Shown piece by piece: positions 1-7,590 of a stretch of 64,000 nt of DNA. Position 1 is the first letter of the stretch. The number at the start of each line of letters is the position of its first letter. The stretch lies in the NCBI GenBank assembly GCA_949289345.1, contig CASENS010000112.1, positions 1 to 64,000 on the forward strand. The letters run 5' to 3'. Position numbers and translations under genes: made by a program. A model generated the notes under the pieces. That model was not told the DNA's origin and did not search any database. It saw nothing but the letters and a program-made list of their open reading frames with translations. The stretch is from an uncultured Bacteroides sp. GTDB taxonomy: Bacteria > Bacteroidota > Bacteroidia > Bacteroidales > Bacteroidaceae.

Positions 1-27
1 CAGCCGTCTGAACCTTTACCGAAAAAA

Positions 28-128
28 CACTTAACTATTTCCCCAAGAAACAGTTAAGTATTTCCCCCGAAACACTTAACTATTTCGGAAGGAACAGTTA
101 AGTATTTTCGGGCAAATAGTTAAGTGTT
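28..128. repeat. Array of five ACTTAACT/AGTTAAGT units, 22-bp step
   Basis: Five 8-bp cores start at 29, 52, 74, 96 and 118, so the step is 23, 22, 22, 22. They read ACTTAACT, AGTTAAGT, ACTTAACT, AGTTAAGT, AGTTAAGT. The two forms are reverse complements, so the units alternate in orientation. The cores are followed by ATTT or GTT and separated by C/G-rich spacers. The 9.6 kb array has the same period and a related core. Confidence 0.85.
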
Positions 129-277
129 CCTGTTTGAATATAAATAGCTGTAAATCAGCCATGTTCGAAAGCCGTTCCGTTTAATGGCAAGGATTGGCCG
201 CTCGTTTTATACATTTATTTGCATTCATTCCATGAAAAGTTATCATACATTAATTATTTATTGTCAAGACAAATCAT

Positions 278-537
278 AAGCAAGTGAACAAAATTAGTTT
301 ATACTATAAATGGGAATTTAATTGGCACACAGATGACACGGATTGAACAAGATGACCACAGATTCTTTTTAGTCATGCTGAGTGAAGCGCCTCTCAGGGC
401 GTTCGTGAGATTCTTCGCTTCGCTACAGAATGACAAGTATATGTTGGCGAAGCCCTTTACAATCTATGTAAATCTGTCTTATCTGTGTCATCTGTGTGCC
501 TTCTCTAAACAGCACGATAAATTATCAGTTACTTGTT
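278..537. repeat. Hairpin/MITE-like element with nested inverted repeat
   Basis: The left end (about 278-321) is nearly the same as the left arm of the element at 41145-41188, including the words AAGTGAACAAAATT and TATAAATGGGAATTTA. The right end near 517-533 contains ATAAATTATCAGTT, similar to the right ends of the hairpin elements at 7.6 and 33.6 kb. Inside is an inverted repeat of GGCACACAGATGACAC (322-337, complement near 484-499). Whether it is mobile or a relic cannot be decided from one window. Confidence 0.55.
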
Positions 538-573
538 CCTTATTTAACATGTAAGGATTGCCAGACAAAGTGT

Positions 574-698
574 TTCAAGATGTGTTTCATATGATGAAAC
601 ACTTTGTTTCAAATAGTGAAACACTCTGTTTCATTTAAAGAAACACATTGTTTCAAAGCATGAAACACATTGTTTCAAAATAAGGCACACTGCTTGAA
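574..698. repeat. Array of GAAACA-N3-TGTTTC palindromes, exact 22-bp step
   Basis: Four clear 15-bp palindromes, GAAACA-NNN-TGTTTC, start at 596, 618, 640 and 662, exactly 22 bp apart. Degenerate units lie in phase at 574 and 684. The array sits 3' of the AraC-type gene, which is read toward it. Confidence 0.85.
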
Positions 699-884
699 AC
701 ACTTTTTCGGCCGGTTTTGTGAAGTAAATGCCGCCACTCTTGTCGATAGCAGAAAGGAAAAAGCATCCAGGCTTATGAGTTACTTCCAAATCGAAGCCCA
801 GTTTTTCTTTTGTGTTTCGGTTTACCCAAACCACTTGCTATCCTCTCGTTGACCTACAAAATCATATCACAATATGGGCGTTTT

Positions 885-1754
885 TCAAATTCTCTTTTTG
901 TATTTTCCGGGTGAAATGCCTTTTTCTTTCGCAAACGCCCTTACGAAATGGGGCACGTCGCTGAATCCGACAAGATAGCAGATTTCCGACACGGATTTCT
1001 GTGAATGCTCCAACAAACCGCAAGCCGTGTTCAGCCGGTATTGCGTGACGAACTGCGAGAAGGTCATTCCCTTGCAACGCTTGAACCAGGAACAGAACGC
1101 CGAACGGTTCATGCCTACTTCGGAAGCGATGTCATCAAGTGAAATGGAATGCACGTAATGCGCCATCACGTAGGCACTGACCTGCTGCATACGCCGCACT
1201 TCACGCTCTATCCGCATGGGTTTGCCGGCAAGCATATAATCTTTTGCAGTAAAGATAACCGGCAATAAACGGAACATGCCGCACAGCCGCCCCAATTCGT
1301 CCATCCTATTCATTTCCGTCAAGGCATGGCGGATAATCCGCGAACTTTCCGCCCCGAACTTCAAGGCTTCGGTAGGAAACGTCACGTCGGCCAGCCTGTT
1401 GCGCAATTCCGGGAAAACAGTTATACAATGCCGCACGAACAAGTGGCTAAAAGCCACCATCAGATAATGGATACGTCCTGTTTCGTCAGCCGATGCAGGG
1501 CTGTAATCCCAATGGTGATGCATGGAGGGAGGAATTAGGGCAACATCGCCTTCGGCAAACGGCATCAGCGTATCGCCTGCCATCCGGATACCGCTCCCTT
1601 GCAGCACGCAGTACAGTTCCCACGCATCGTGTTGGTGCAACTTTGCTTCCAGCTGCGTATCGACACGCTGGTCAATGAAAAAGAACGAATGGTTCTCCGG
1701 CTCGGGCAGTTGGTAGGGTATGACAGCATCTTCCATATACTCAAATTTCAGCAT
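885..1754 (-). CDS. AraC family transcriptional regulator
   Basis: DNA-binding regulator of the AraC/XylS family, about 289 residues. The first 150 or so residues look like a cupin-type sensor domain rich in His, Trp and Tyr (HQHDAWELYCVLQGSG, MHHHWDY). The C-terminal 100 residues carry two helix-turn-helix motifs; SLDDIASEVGMNRSAFCSWF is the first, followed by the typical VSEICYLVGFSDVPHFVRAF and a PGKYKK end. The first ATG is at 1754. A second ATG at 1736 (MEDAVIPYQ) may be the true start, because a TAnnTTTG box covers 1758-1765. It is divergent from the nitroreductase at 1865, which it may control; that is inference from position only. The ligand is unknown. Confidence 0.9.
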   Translation of the reverse strand: MLKFEYMEDAVIPYQLPEPENHSFFFIDQRVDTQLEAKLHQHDAWELYCVLQGSGIRMAGDTLMPFAEGDVALIPPSMHHHWDYSPASADETGRIHYLMVAFSHLFVRHCITVFPELRNRLADVTFPTEALKFGAESSRIIRHALTEMNRMDELGRLCGMFRLLPVIFTAKDYMLAGKPMRIEREVRRMQQVSAYVMAHYVHSISLDDIASEVGMNRSAFCSWFKRCKGMTFSQFVTQYRLNTACGLLEHSQKSVSEICYLVGFSDVPHFVRAFAKEKGISPGKYKKRI

Positions 1755-1757
1755 TTG

Positions 1758-1765
1758 CAAATGTA
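1758..1765 (-). promoter_or_regulatory. Putative -7 box of the AraC-type gene
   Basis: On the minus strand the sequence is TACATTTG, a match to the Bacteroides -7 consensus TAnnTTTG. A TTTG at 1790-1793 (minus) lies slightly further upstream than the usual -33 position. If used, transcription would begin near the first ATG and favour the start at 1736. Confidence 0.45.
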
Positions 1766-1813
1766 CGACAATTATTTGAAACCATCAGGCAAATAGAAAG
1801 CAATAAAACACGC

Positions 1814-1821
1814 TACCTTTG
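1814..1821 (+). promoter_or_regulatory. Putative -7 box of the nitroreductase gene
   Basis: TACCTTTG matches TAnnTTTG and lies 43 bp before the ATG at 1865. No good -33 TTTG is seen at the normal distance, which would fit an activator-dependent promoter, possibly served by the divergent AraC-type regulator. Confidence 0.5.
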
Positions 1822-1864
1822 CCCTACAAAGAAACAAGATGTCTAACTTTTTAATGATTACAAG

Positions 1865-2491
1865 ATGGAACTGTATGAAGTATTGGAGAAGCGGCGTACA
1901 TACCGCGACTTTTCCGACCGTGAAGTAAGCGACGAGATTTTGAAACGGGTCATCGGTGCGACATTCAAGGCACCGACCAACGACCACCTGCGCCAGTTGG
2001 AGTTTGTAGTGGTGCGCGAACGCGAGAACATCGCCAAGGTCATCGCCCCGTTGGCAAAGAACATGGCCGCATTTGAGAAGCTGGTCGCCGAGGTGGATGA
2101 ATCGGACGACAAGGACAAGATGGCGATGTTTGCCGACGCCCTGCCCAAACAGCAGAAGATGCTCATGGAAAGCGGACTGCTCATCATCCCGTTCTTCCGA
2201 CAGCTGACATGGCCTTTACTCAAACCCGTAGAGCAAAGCTCTCTCAACTATTTTGCCTCGGCATGGTGTGCACTGGAAAACATGCTGCTTGCCGCCACTA
2301 ACGAGGGACTGGGAACCGTATTTCATATTCCCGTGAGCGACGAGGCCGAGCAGATAAAGAAAATTGTCCGCGCACCCGAAGGCTATGAGTTCCTTTGCCT
2401 GCTTACGATGGGTTATCCTGCCGAAAACGCTTTCCTGCCCAAGCAGAAGGTTATCAATGCAGAAGAACGGATACACTTGAACATGTGGTAA
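1865..2491 (+). CDS. Nitroreductase family protein
   Basis: FMN-dependent oxidoreductase of the nitroreductase fold, 208 residues, cytoplasmic. The N-terminal RRTYRDFSDREVSDEIL is the family's phosphate-contacting R-R-x-R/Y-x-F/Y region. The segment ATFKAPTNDHLRQLEFVVV is the usual flavin-side loop, and WCALENMLLAATNEGLGTVF is the central helix with the Gly-rich turn. The substrate cannot be told. It stands alone, divergent from an AraC-type regulator, and may respond to that regulator. A second member of the family is at 45.9 kb. Confidence 0.88.
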   Translation: MELYEVLEKRRTYRDFSDREVSDEILKRVIGATFKAPTNDHLRQLEFVVVRERENIAKVIAPLAKNMAAFEKLVAEVDESDDKDKMAMFADALPKQQKMLMESGLLIIPFFRQLTWPLLKPVEQSSLNYFASAWCALENMLLAATNEGLGTVFHIPVSDEAEQIKKIVRAPEGYEFLCLLTMGYPAENAFLPKQKVINAEERIHLNMW

Positions 2492-2562
2492 GAAATTACC
2501 GATTAAGGATTTGAATGCTGGCGAAAAATGTTTTTCCTTTTTACTCCAGCATTATTTTTATG

Positions 2563-2581
2563 ACTCATCCGGTAAACGCAT
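2563..2581 (-). repeat. Dispersed motif ACGCATTTRCCGGATGAGC, copy 1
   Basis: The minus strand reads ATGCGTTTACCGGATGAGT. Related copies are at 14778-14796 and 52296-52314 on the plus strand. All three are intergenic. Confidence 0.6.
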
Positions 2582-2584
2582 AGC

Positions 2585-2682
2585 TAAATAATCCAAGAAT
2601 AAGTGACCAAGTATCGTTGAATAAATGGCAAAGTATTCAATGATGTTTGGACAAGTAACCAAGGATACTTAGAAAATCCGCT
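2585..2682. repeat. Array of CAAGTATYNTTGGATAAACAG-type units
   Basis: Units begin near 2608, 2630 and 2652, a step of about 22 bp. The third (ACCAAGGATACTT) is inverted relative to the first two. The same unit type is seen at 29.86 and 57.14 kb. A less certain unit lies just upstream (CCAAGAATAAGTG). Confidence 0.7.
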
Positions 2683-2772
2683 GGCATAAGTTTACAGTTG
2701 TATCAACAACCTGCAATCGAGTTTTAGGACCGCTCCGTTTTTAATCTATGAACAAATCTCAGCAATTAAGAA

Positions 2773-2812
2773 ATATAAAAAGGAGGGCATGCCTGTTTTT
2801 CGGCACACCCTC
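2773..2812 (-). terminator. Terminator of the 2-oxoacid oxidoreductase operon
   Basis: On the minus strand an 11-bp stem with two mismatches (GAGGGTGTGCC / GGCATGCCCTC) closes on a short loop and is followed by CTTTTTATATTT. It lies just downstream of the last gene of the operon. Confidence 0.8.
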
Positions 2813-2836
2813 TCCACTCCCTTCGTAAGAAAACGC

Positions 2837-3379
2837 TTACACTTCCTTTATCAGTTCCATGCCACGCTTAATGGCCTCTTCATTCATCGGTATTAAATGA
2901 TGGTGACGTTCGGGCAACGTCTTTTTCAAGCCTTTGATAACGTTTTCCAATGTCACAATGGGCTTTATCTTCAGCAAGCCTCCCAACACAATCATGTTGA
3001 ACGCTTTCGAGTTGTTCATCTCGTTAGCGGCATCCATGGCATCAATGCGATACACGCGGATGTCCTTGCGCGTGGGCGGATTGATAATGCCATAACCGTC
3101 ATAGATTAATACGCCTCCGGGCTTCACCTTACTCTCGAACTTCTCCAACGAAGGTTGGTTCAGTATAATGGCCGAGTCATATTTACTTAATATGGGCGAA
3201 GAGATTTTCTCATCACTCACAATGACGGTCACGTTGGCCGTGCCGCCTCGCTGTTCGGGACCGTATGCGGGCATCCAAGTCACTTCTTTGCCCTCCATCA
3301 GGCCTGAGTAAGCCAATATCTTACCCATAGACAATACGCCCTGTCCACCAAATCCTGCTATAATGATTTCTTCTTTCAT
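2837..3379 (-). CDS. korC: 2-oxoacid:ferredoxin oxidoreductase, gamma subunit
   Basis: Gamma subunit of a four-part 2-oxoacid:ferredoxin oxidoreductase, 180 residues. It starts with the typical EEIIIAGFGGQGVLSMGKIL Gly-rich motif, followed by WMPAYGPEQRGGTANVTVIV, both standard for the gamma family. The enzyme oxidatively decarboxylates a 2-oxoacid to the acyl-CoA and reduces ferredoxin. It is the last gene of a minus-strand operon, 23 bp after the beta subunit and followed by a terminator. Whether the substrate is 2-oxoglutarate or a branched-chain 2-oxoacid cannot be decided here, so the kor symbol is provisional. Confidence 0.9.
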   Translation of the reverse strand: MKEEIIIAGFGGQGVLSMGKILAYSGLMEGKEVTWMPAYGPEQRGGTANVTVIVSDEKISSPILSKYDSAIILNQPSLEKFESKVKPGGVLIYDGYGIINPPTRKDIRVYRIDAMDAANEMNNSKAFNMIVLGGLLKIKPIVTLENVIKGLKKTLPERHHHLIPMNEEAIKRGMELIKEV

Positions 3380-3402
3380 TATTACAATGTGCTAATATGA
3401 TT

Positions 3403-4164
3403 TTATTTATCTTTCAAGTCACCCAGCGGATAGAAGGGAAACATATGCTCCTCCATCCACTTGTTGGCATTGGCCGGAGACATCTTCCAACCTGAGTTGC
3501 ACGTAGACACGATTTCCACCAAGTTGCTACCCTTGCCGGCCATGGAGTTCTCGAACGCCTTACGGATGGCTTTCTTGGCCTTGCGGATGGCAGGTACCGA
3601 CTGCACGCTTTGGCGGGTGACGTAGGCTGTACCTTCCAATTGGGCCGCAATGTCGGCTATCTTCAGCGGATAGCCGTGCAGATGCACGTCACGTCCGTAG
3701 GGGCAGGTAGAAGTCTTCATGCCCACCAACGTGGTAGGAGCCATCTGTCCGCCGGTCATACCATAGATAGCGTTGTTGATGAAGATTATGGTGATATTCT
3801 CGCCACGGTTCAACGCATGGATAGTCTCCGCCGTACCGATGCAAGCCAAGTCACCATCTCCCTGATAGGTGAATACCAGCCGGCTGGGCCATAAGCGCTT
3901 GATGGCGGAAGCTAATGCAGGCGCGCGTCCGTGAGCGGCTTCCTGCCAATCGATGTCCAGATAGTTGTAGATGAATACGGCACATCCTACGGGAGAAATG
4001 CCTATGGCTTTGTCTTCCATCCCCATTTCCTCAATCACTTCGGCTATAAGCTTGTGTACAACGCCGTGGCTGCATCCCGGACAATAGTGCATGGGGTTGT
4101 CATTCATCAAAGTCGGTTTCTTGTAAACCAGATTCTCGGGTTTGATAATATCTTCTTTTGTCAT
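3403..4164 (-). CDS. korB: 2-oxoacid:ferredoxin oxidoreductase, beta subunit (TPP-binding)
   Basis: Thiamine-diphosphate subunit, 253 residues. MHYCPGCSHGVVHKLI is the N-terminal CxGC segment of the family, and TYQGDGDLACIGTAETIHAL with NITIIFINNAIYGMTGGQ forms the GDGD...N pyrophosphate/Mg site. It works with the alpha and gamma subunits and the ferredoxin encoded upstream. The gene lies only 8 bp after the 56-residue membrane-protein gene and 23 bp before gamma. Family assignment is firm; substrate is not. Confidence 0.92.
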   Translation of the reverse strand: MTKEDIIKPENLVYKKPTLMNDNPMHYCPGCSHGVVHKLIAEVIEEMGMEDKAIGISPVGCAVFIYNYLDIDWQEAAHGRAPALASAIKRLWPSRLVFTYQGDGDLACIGTAETIHALNRGENITIIFINNAIYGMTGGQMAPTTLVGMKTSTCPYGRDVHLHGYPLKIADIAAQLEGTAYVTRQSVQSVPAIRKAKKAIRKAFENSMAGKGSNLVEIVSTCNSGWKMSPANANKWMEEHMFPFYPLGDLKDK

Positions 4165-4172
4165 AATCGTTG

Positions 4173-4343
4173 TTATCTGTTGGTGAAACGTATGAAGAAC
4201 TCAACTACTTTAAAGAATATAGCCGCACCGCACGTATAAAGGAATACAGTGAAATCGTCTACCGTGAAGTAGACAACCACAGCCGCTACGGCCAATATCA
4301 TAAAGAGGATGTTCAGTACGTTTCTGATTTTATCTGTTTCCAT
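4173..4343 (-). CDS. 56-residue membrane protein in the oxidoreductase operon
   Basis: A short frame of 56 codons fills the whole gap between the alpha and beta genes. Its ATG (4343-4341) shares one base with the alpha stop codon (TGATG), a sign of translational coupling. The product starts METDKIRNVLNILFMILAV, with a hydrophobic segment at about residues 9-26, a short DD-containing loop, a second hydrophobic stretch (FLYTCGAAIFFKVVEFF, about 34-50) and a basic end. It probably makes a two-helix hairpin in the inner membrane. I recognise no named family. It could tie the oxidoreductase to the membrane; that is inference. Confidence 0.75.
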   Translation of the reverse strand: METDKIRNVLNILFMILAVAAVVVYFTVDDFTVFLYTCGAAIFFKVVEFFIRFTNR

Positions 4344-5425
4344 CACTTAACCAGTTTTTCCTTCAGTGCCGCTACAATCTCGTCGGGGTCGGGCACGATA
4401 CCTCCCAAGCGTCCGAAGTGTTCTACATTGACTTTGCCGTTGACGGCCAGACGGACATCTTCTATCATCTGCCCGGCGTTCAGTTCGGCTACCAGCATCC
4501 CTTTCACTTTGTCGGCATAATGGGCGATGATGTCTTTAGGGAAAGGCCACAGAGTAATAGGACGCAAAATGCCCACCTTAATACCTTCTTCGCGGGCTAT
4601 TTCCATCGCCTTCTGTCCGATGCGCGCCATGGAACCGAAAGCTACAATCAGATAGTCAGCGTCTTCACAATCGATTTCTTCGAAGCGCACTTCGTTTTCT
4701 TCGATGAGTTTGTATTTGGCCTGGAAGCGGATGTTGTTCTTCTCCATGGCTTCGGGCTTCAACTCCAAAGAAGTAATGATGTTTGGCTTGCGACCATGTG
4801 TTTTGCCGGTGGTAGCCCACGGGCATTGGGCAATGACTTCCTCATCGGTACGCCGTGGCTTCTGCGGAGGCAGCACTACCTTCTCCATCATCTGTCCTAC
4901 GACACCATCCGCTAAAATAACGGCCGGATTACGGTATTTGAAAGCCAGTTCGAAAGCCAGACCTACGAAGTCCGCCATCTCTTGCACCGAAGACGGAGCC
5001 AGCGTTATCAGACGATAGTCGCCATGTCCGCCGCCTTTGGTAGTTTGGAAATAGTCCGCTTGGCTGGGCTGTATGGTACCCAATCCGGGTCCTCCACGCA
5101 TGACATTCACAATAAGACACGGGAGTTCGGCTCCAGCCAAATAGGACACACCTTCCTGCATGAGGCTGACACCTGGGCTGGAAGATGAGGTCATCACCAT
5201 CTTGCCGCTTCCGGCACCACCATATACCATATTAATAGACGCCACCTCGCTCTCGGCCTGCAACACCACCATGCCGGTGGTTTCCCAAGGCTTCAGCTCG
5301 GCCAACGTTTCCAGAACCTCCGATTGAGGAGTAATAGGATAACCGAAGTACCCGTCGGCTCCGCAACGGATAGCCGCATGGGCAATGGCTTCGTTTCCTT
5401 TCATTAATACTACTTCTTCTGCCAT
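4343..5425 (-). CDS. korA: 2-oxoacid:ferredoxin oxidoreductase, alpha subunit (KorA/VorB type)
   Basis: Alpha subunit, 360 residues, with the pyrimidine-binding domain first (GNEAIAHAAIRCGADGYFGY, PITPQSEVLE, then the acidic QAESEVASINM that contacts TPP). The central SSSPGVSLMQEGVSYLAG and the C-terminal transketolase-like half (ADYLIVAFGSMARIGQKAM, GILRPITLWPFP) follow. It pairs with the beta subunit to form the active site. The gene is between the ferredoxin gene (19 bp away) and the 56-residue membrane protein, whose start overlaps its stop. Bacteroides proteins of this type are often labelled VorB (branched-chain 2-oxoacid); the exact substrate is not shown by the sequence. Confidence 0.92.
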   Translation of the reverse strand: MAEEVVLMKGNEAIAHAAIRCGADGYFGYPITPQSEVLETLAELKPWETTGMVVLQAESEVASINMVYGGAGSGKMVMTSSSSPGVSLMQEGVSYLAGAELPCLIVNVMRGGPGLGTIQPSQADYFQTTKGGGHGDYRLITLAPSSVQEMADFVGLAFELAFKYRNPAVILADGVVGQMMEKVVLPPQKPRRTDEEVIAQCPWATTGKTHGRKPNIITSLELKPEAMEKNNIRFQAKYKLIEENEVRFEEIDCEDADYLIVAFGSMARIGQKAMEIAREEGIKVGILRPITLWPFPKDIIAHYADKVKGMLVAELNAGQMIEDVRLAVNGKVNVEHFGRLGGIVPDPDEIVAALKEKLVK

Positions 5426-5444
5426 ATTTACACAGATTTACATG

Positions 5445-5672
5445 TTATTCAACTTTTACTTTATATACGGATATGCACCCGTCAGGGCATACCGTCGCAC
5501 ACGAAGAACATCCGTTGCAGGTGTCTTCCAATGCCTGGTAGGCATAGTTATATCCTTTTATGTTTACTTCCTTAGACAGAGCGATGACATGAAGTGGACA
5601 AGCCACGGCACACAGGTTGCACCCTTTGCAACGCTCAGTGTCTACTACAATAGCTCCTTTGATTTTTGCCAT
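5445..5672 (-). CDS. korD: 4Fe-4S ferredoxin subunit of the 2-oxoacid oxidoreductase
   Basis: 75-residue 2[4Fe-4S] ferredoxin. Two cluster motifs are visible: CKGCNLCAVACP (about residues 16-27) and CNGCSSCATVCP (about 53-64), each CxxCxxCxxxCP. It is the electron-carrying delta-type subunit of the enzyme encoded downstream on the same strand. It follows the TPR gene by 19 bp. Confidence 0.9.
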   Translation of the reverse strand: MAKIKGAIVVDTERCKGCNLCAVACPLHVIALSKEVNIKGYNYAYQALEDTCNGCSSCATVCPDGCISVYKVKVE

Positions 5673-5691
5673 AATTTACGTTTCCTTTATT

Positions 5692-5967
5692 TTATTGGTT
5701 GTACATATCTTTGTTATAGAAGTTCAGGATGTCCATCACCATGCGCCTGGCTTCGCGAGCGGGGCTTTCGGGGTTCAAGTCCATGGCATACTGATAATTG
5801 TTCAGGGCTTGCTGCCAATTCCCTTGCTTGCGGTAAGCGTTTCCACGCAGGTAATAAACCACATCCTTAGCGGAGAAATCACTCTCAAGCAATTGGTTAA
5901 GCTGTTCGAGGGCTTGAGTGACATTCCCTTGGCTGATGAGTTCTTTTATCGTTATCAACTGTTCCAT
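5692..5967 (-). CDS. Small TPR protein, first gene of the oxidoreductase operon
   Basis: 91 residues forming about two to two and a half tetratricopeptide units; WQQALNNYQYAMDLNPESPA is a clear TPR second half, and VTQALEQLNQLLESDF an earlier one. There is no signal peptide, so it is likely cytoplasmic. It is the first gene behind a TAnnTTTG box and only 19 bp from the ferredoxin gene, so it is surely in the operon. It may aid assembly of the oxidoreductase; that is inference from context. Confidence 0.85.
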   Translation of the reverse strand: MEQLITIKELISQGNVTQALEQLNQLLESDFSAKDVVYYLRGNAYRKQGNWQQALNNYQYAMDLNPESPAREARRMVMDILNFYNKDMYNQ

Positions 5968-5996
5968 GCGATGTAGTGTATGGGGTTATTGTCCCA

Positions 5997-6004
5997 CAAA
6001 GATA
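5997..6004 (-). promoter_or_regulatory. Putative -7 box of the oxidoreductase operon
   Basis: The minus strand reads TATCTTTG, a TAnnTTTG match 30 bp before the start codon of the TPR gene. No strong -33 box is seen. Confidence 0.55.
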
Positions 6005-6137
6005 GTTTTTTCTATCGGACCTTGCGCATTATCTTTAGGGAAAAAGCAACTTTTAGGAAACAAAACAGCCCGTACCTGCGTTTTTAGTCCATTTTTTACC
6101 GCATGTACGGACTATTTTTGTCGAACAAGTCCTCCCC

Positions 6138-7565
6138 TTACTTAACAATCTTCCCATTGATATAAAGGTTTTTGTAGATGACGTCACGGGCACCGCTCAC
6201 ACGATTGCTTGCGGTAGAAACATGATTGAAATGACAATCCTCCACATGGACATTCGACACATGACGGTCATCGTCCAATCCGATAATGAGCACACCATAT
6301 TCGCTCTTTTCGCAAGTGACGTTCTTCATGTATACATTGCGCACAAAAGGCGGAAAACTGCGATCGCACTTTTCTTTGTTTTCATATTGCAGGTTGATGC
6401 GCAACACGGCTTCACGGCACTGCCCCACAGTGACATTGCGCACATAGATGTTTTCAATGACACCTCCACGGCACATGCTGGTCTTTATACGGATAACACG
6501 ATCCAGTTCGGGACTGTCCATCCGGCAATTCTCCACATACAGATTACGATAGCCTCCGGATATTTCGCTTCCTATCACCACACCTCCATGGCCGTTTTTC
6601 ATAAAGCAGTTGCGCACAATGATGTTTTCACTCGGAACATTCCATTTACGTCCGTCCGCATTACGCCCCGACTTGATAGCGATGCAATCGTCACCGGTAT
6701 CAAACGTACAGTCCTCTATCAGCACATTCTTACACGACTCAGGGTCGCATCCGTCACCATTGGGTCCCCGATTGAACACATGCACACCACGCACGATAAG
6801 ACTTTCACAAAACAAAGGATGAATAACCCAAAAAGGCGAATTCAACAAGGTTACATCTTCTATCAGAATTGTTTTGCATGTATGCAGATTGATAAGTTGC
6901 GGACGCATACCGTCTTCAGGAGTCATCACACGCTTGTAAACAGGCGTACCGCTTTCGCCCCACATCAGCAACTTGGCACGCCCGCCGTTACGCTGGGCTA
7001 TCATACCTTCCTTCCAGCCATAGCGTGCGGCGCCGCACATGGGCCACCATGTATCCATTGAGCCTTGCCCATCTATAATGCCTTTACCGGTAATGGCTAT
7101 ATTCGTTTCACCGTAAGCATAAATCAACGGACGGGCGTTGTAACAATCAATGCCCTCCCAACGGGTCAGTACGGCAGGAAAATACAGACTTTGGTCGGTA
7201 GAGAACTTCAATACAGCACCTTCGGACACATGCAGATTGACATTGCTCTTCAAGGTAACAGGCCCTGTAAAGAACGTGCCTTCGGGTATCACCACGGTAC
7301 CCCCTCCGTTCAAGCTACATGTCACAATAGCACGATTGATGGCTTCATGACAAGGGTTATCCGGCGTATCGGGTTGAGCACCGAAGTCTGTAATGAAATA
7401 AGTTTTCTCAGGAAATCGCACCCGTTCGATGGATTCCACGATTCGGGCACTTTCCGCAAAAGCCTCTTCCAAGTTAATGGAATCAGCTTTAGCCGACAAT
7501 GAGACTTGCAGAAGAACAAACAGCAGTCCGATTACATTTTTTAGAGATTTCATCTTCCTATTCAT
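6138..7565 (-). CDS. Glycoside hydrolase family 28 (polygalacturonase-like)
   Basis: Exported pectin-type hydrolase, 475 residues, with an N-terminal signal peptide ending near SLSAKADS. The right-handed beta-helix family 28 motifs are in order: NGDGCDPESCKNV (the NTD-type position), DTGDDCIAIKSG (catalytic Asp pair), GHGGVVIGSE (catalytic His) and VIRIKT (RIK). The early DFGAQPDTPDNPCHEAINRA is typical of the family. Members cleave galacturonan or rhamnogalacturonan linkages; the exact one is not visible. The ATG at 7565 is used; an ATG at 7553 is also possible. A hairpin element lies 25 bp upstream. Confidence 0.92.
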   Translation of the reverse strand: MNRKMKSLKNVIGLLFVLLQVSLSAKADSINLEEAFAESARIVESIERVRFPEKTYFITDFGAQPDTPDNPCHEAINRAIVTCSLNGGGTVVIPEGTFFTGPVTLKSNVNLHVSEGAVLKFSTDQSLYFPAVLTRWEGIDCYNARPLIYAYGETNIAITGKGIIDGQGSMDTWWPMCGAARYGWKEGMIAQRNGGRAKLLMWGESGTPVYKRVMTPEDGMRPQLINLHTCKTILIEDVTLLNSPFWVIHPLFCESLIVRGVHVFNRGPNGDGCDPESCKNVLIEDCTFDTGDDCIAIKSGRNADGRKWNVPSENIIVRNCFMKNGHGGVVIGSEISGGYRNLYVENCRMDSPELDRVIRIKTSMCRGGVIENIYVRNVTVGQCREAVLRINLQYENKEKCDRSFPPFVRNVYMKNVTCEKSEYGVLIIGLDDDRHVSNVHVEDCHFNHVSTASNRVSGARDVIYKNLYINGKIVK

Positions 7566-7590
7566 TAATGATTATTAATTATACAGTTAT

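Larger units (their letters stand above)
1..884. other. Long intergenic region made of repeats
   Basis: No convincing gene is visible in this stretch. It holds two tandem arrays of short palindromic units (28-128 and 574-698) with a hairpin-type element between them (about 278-537). Short open frames here (333-554 plus, 631-834 minus, 670-852 plus) lie inside these repeats and resemble no protein I recognise. The upstream gene lies outside the window. Confidence 0.7.
2492..2836. other. Intergenic region between convergent genes
   Basis: No gene is visible. The stretch holds a dispersed motif (2563-2581), a 22-bp-step array (2585-2682) and a terminator hairpin for the minus-strand operon (2773-2812). 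The sequence after the array, around 2690-2740, resembles the sequence after the array at 57.2 kb. Confidence 0.7.

Noticed and set aside
333..554. 73-codon open frame
   Set aside because: Lies inside repeat-element sequence with inverted repeats and has no protein-like features.
28..698. CRISPR array
   Set aside because: Units are short palindromes at 22-bp step with no unique spacers of 30 bp or so and no cas genes nearby.
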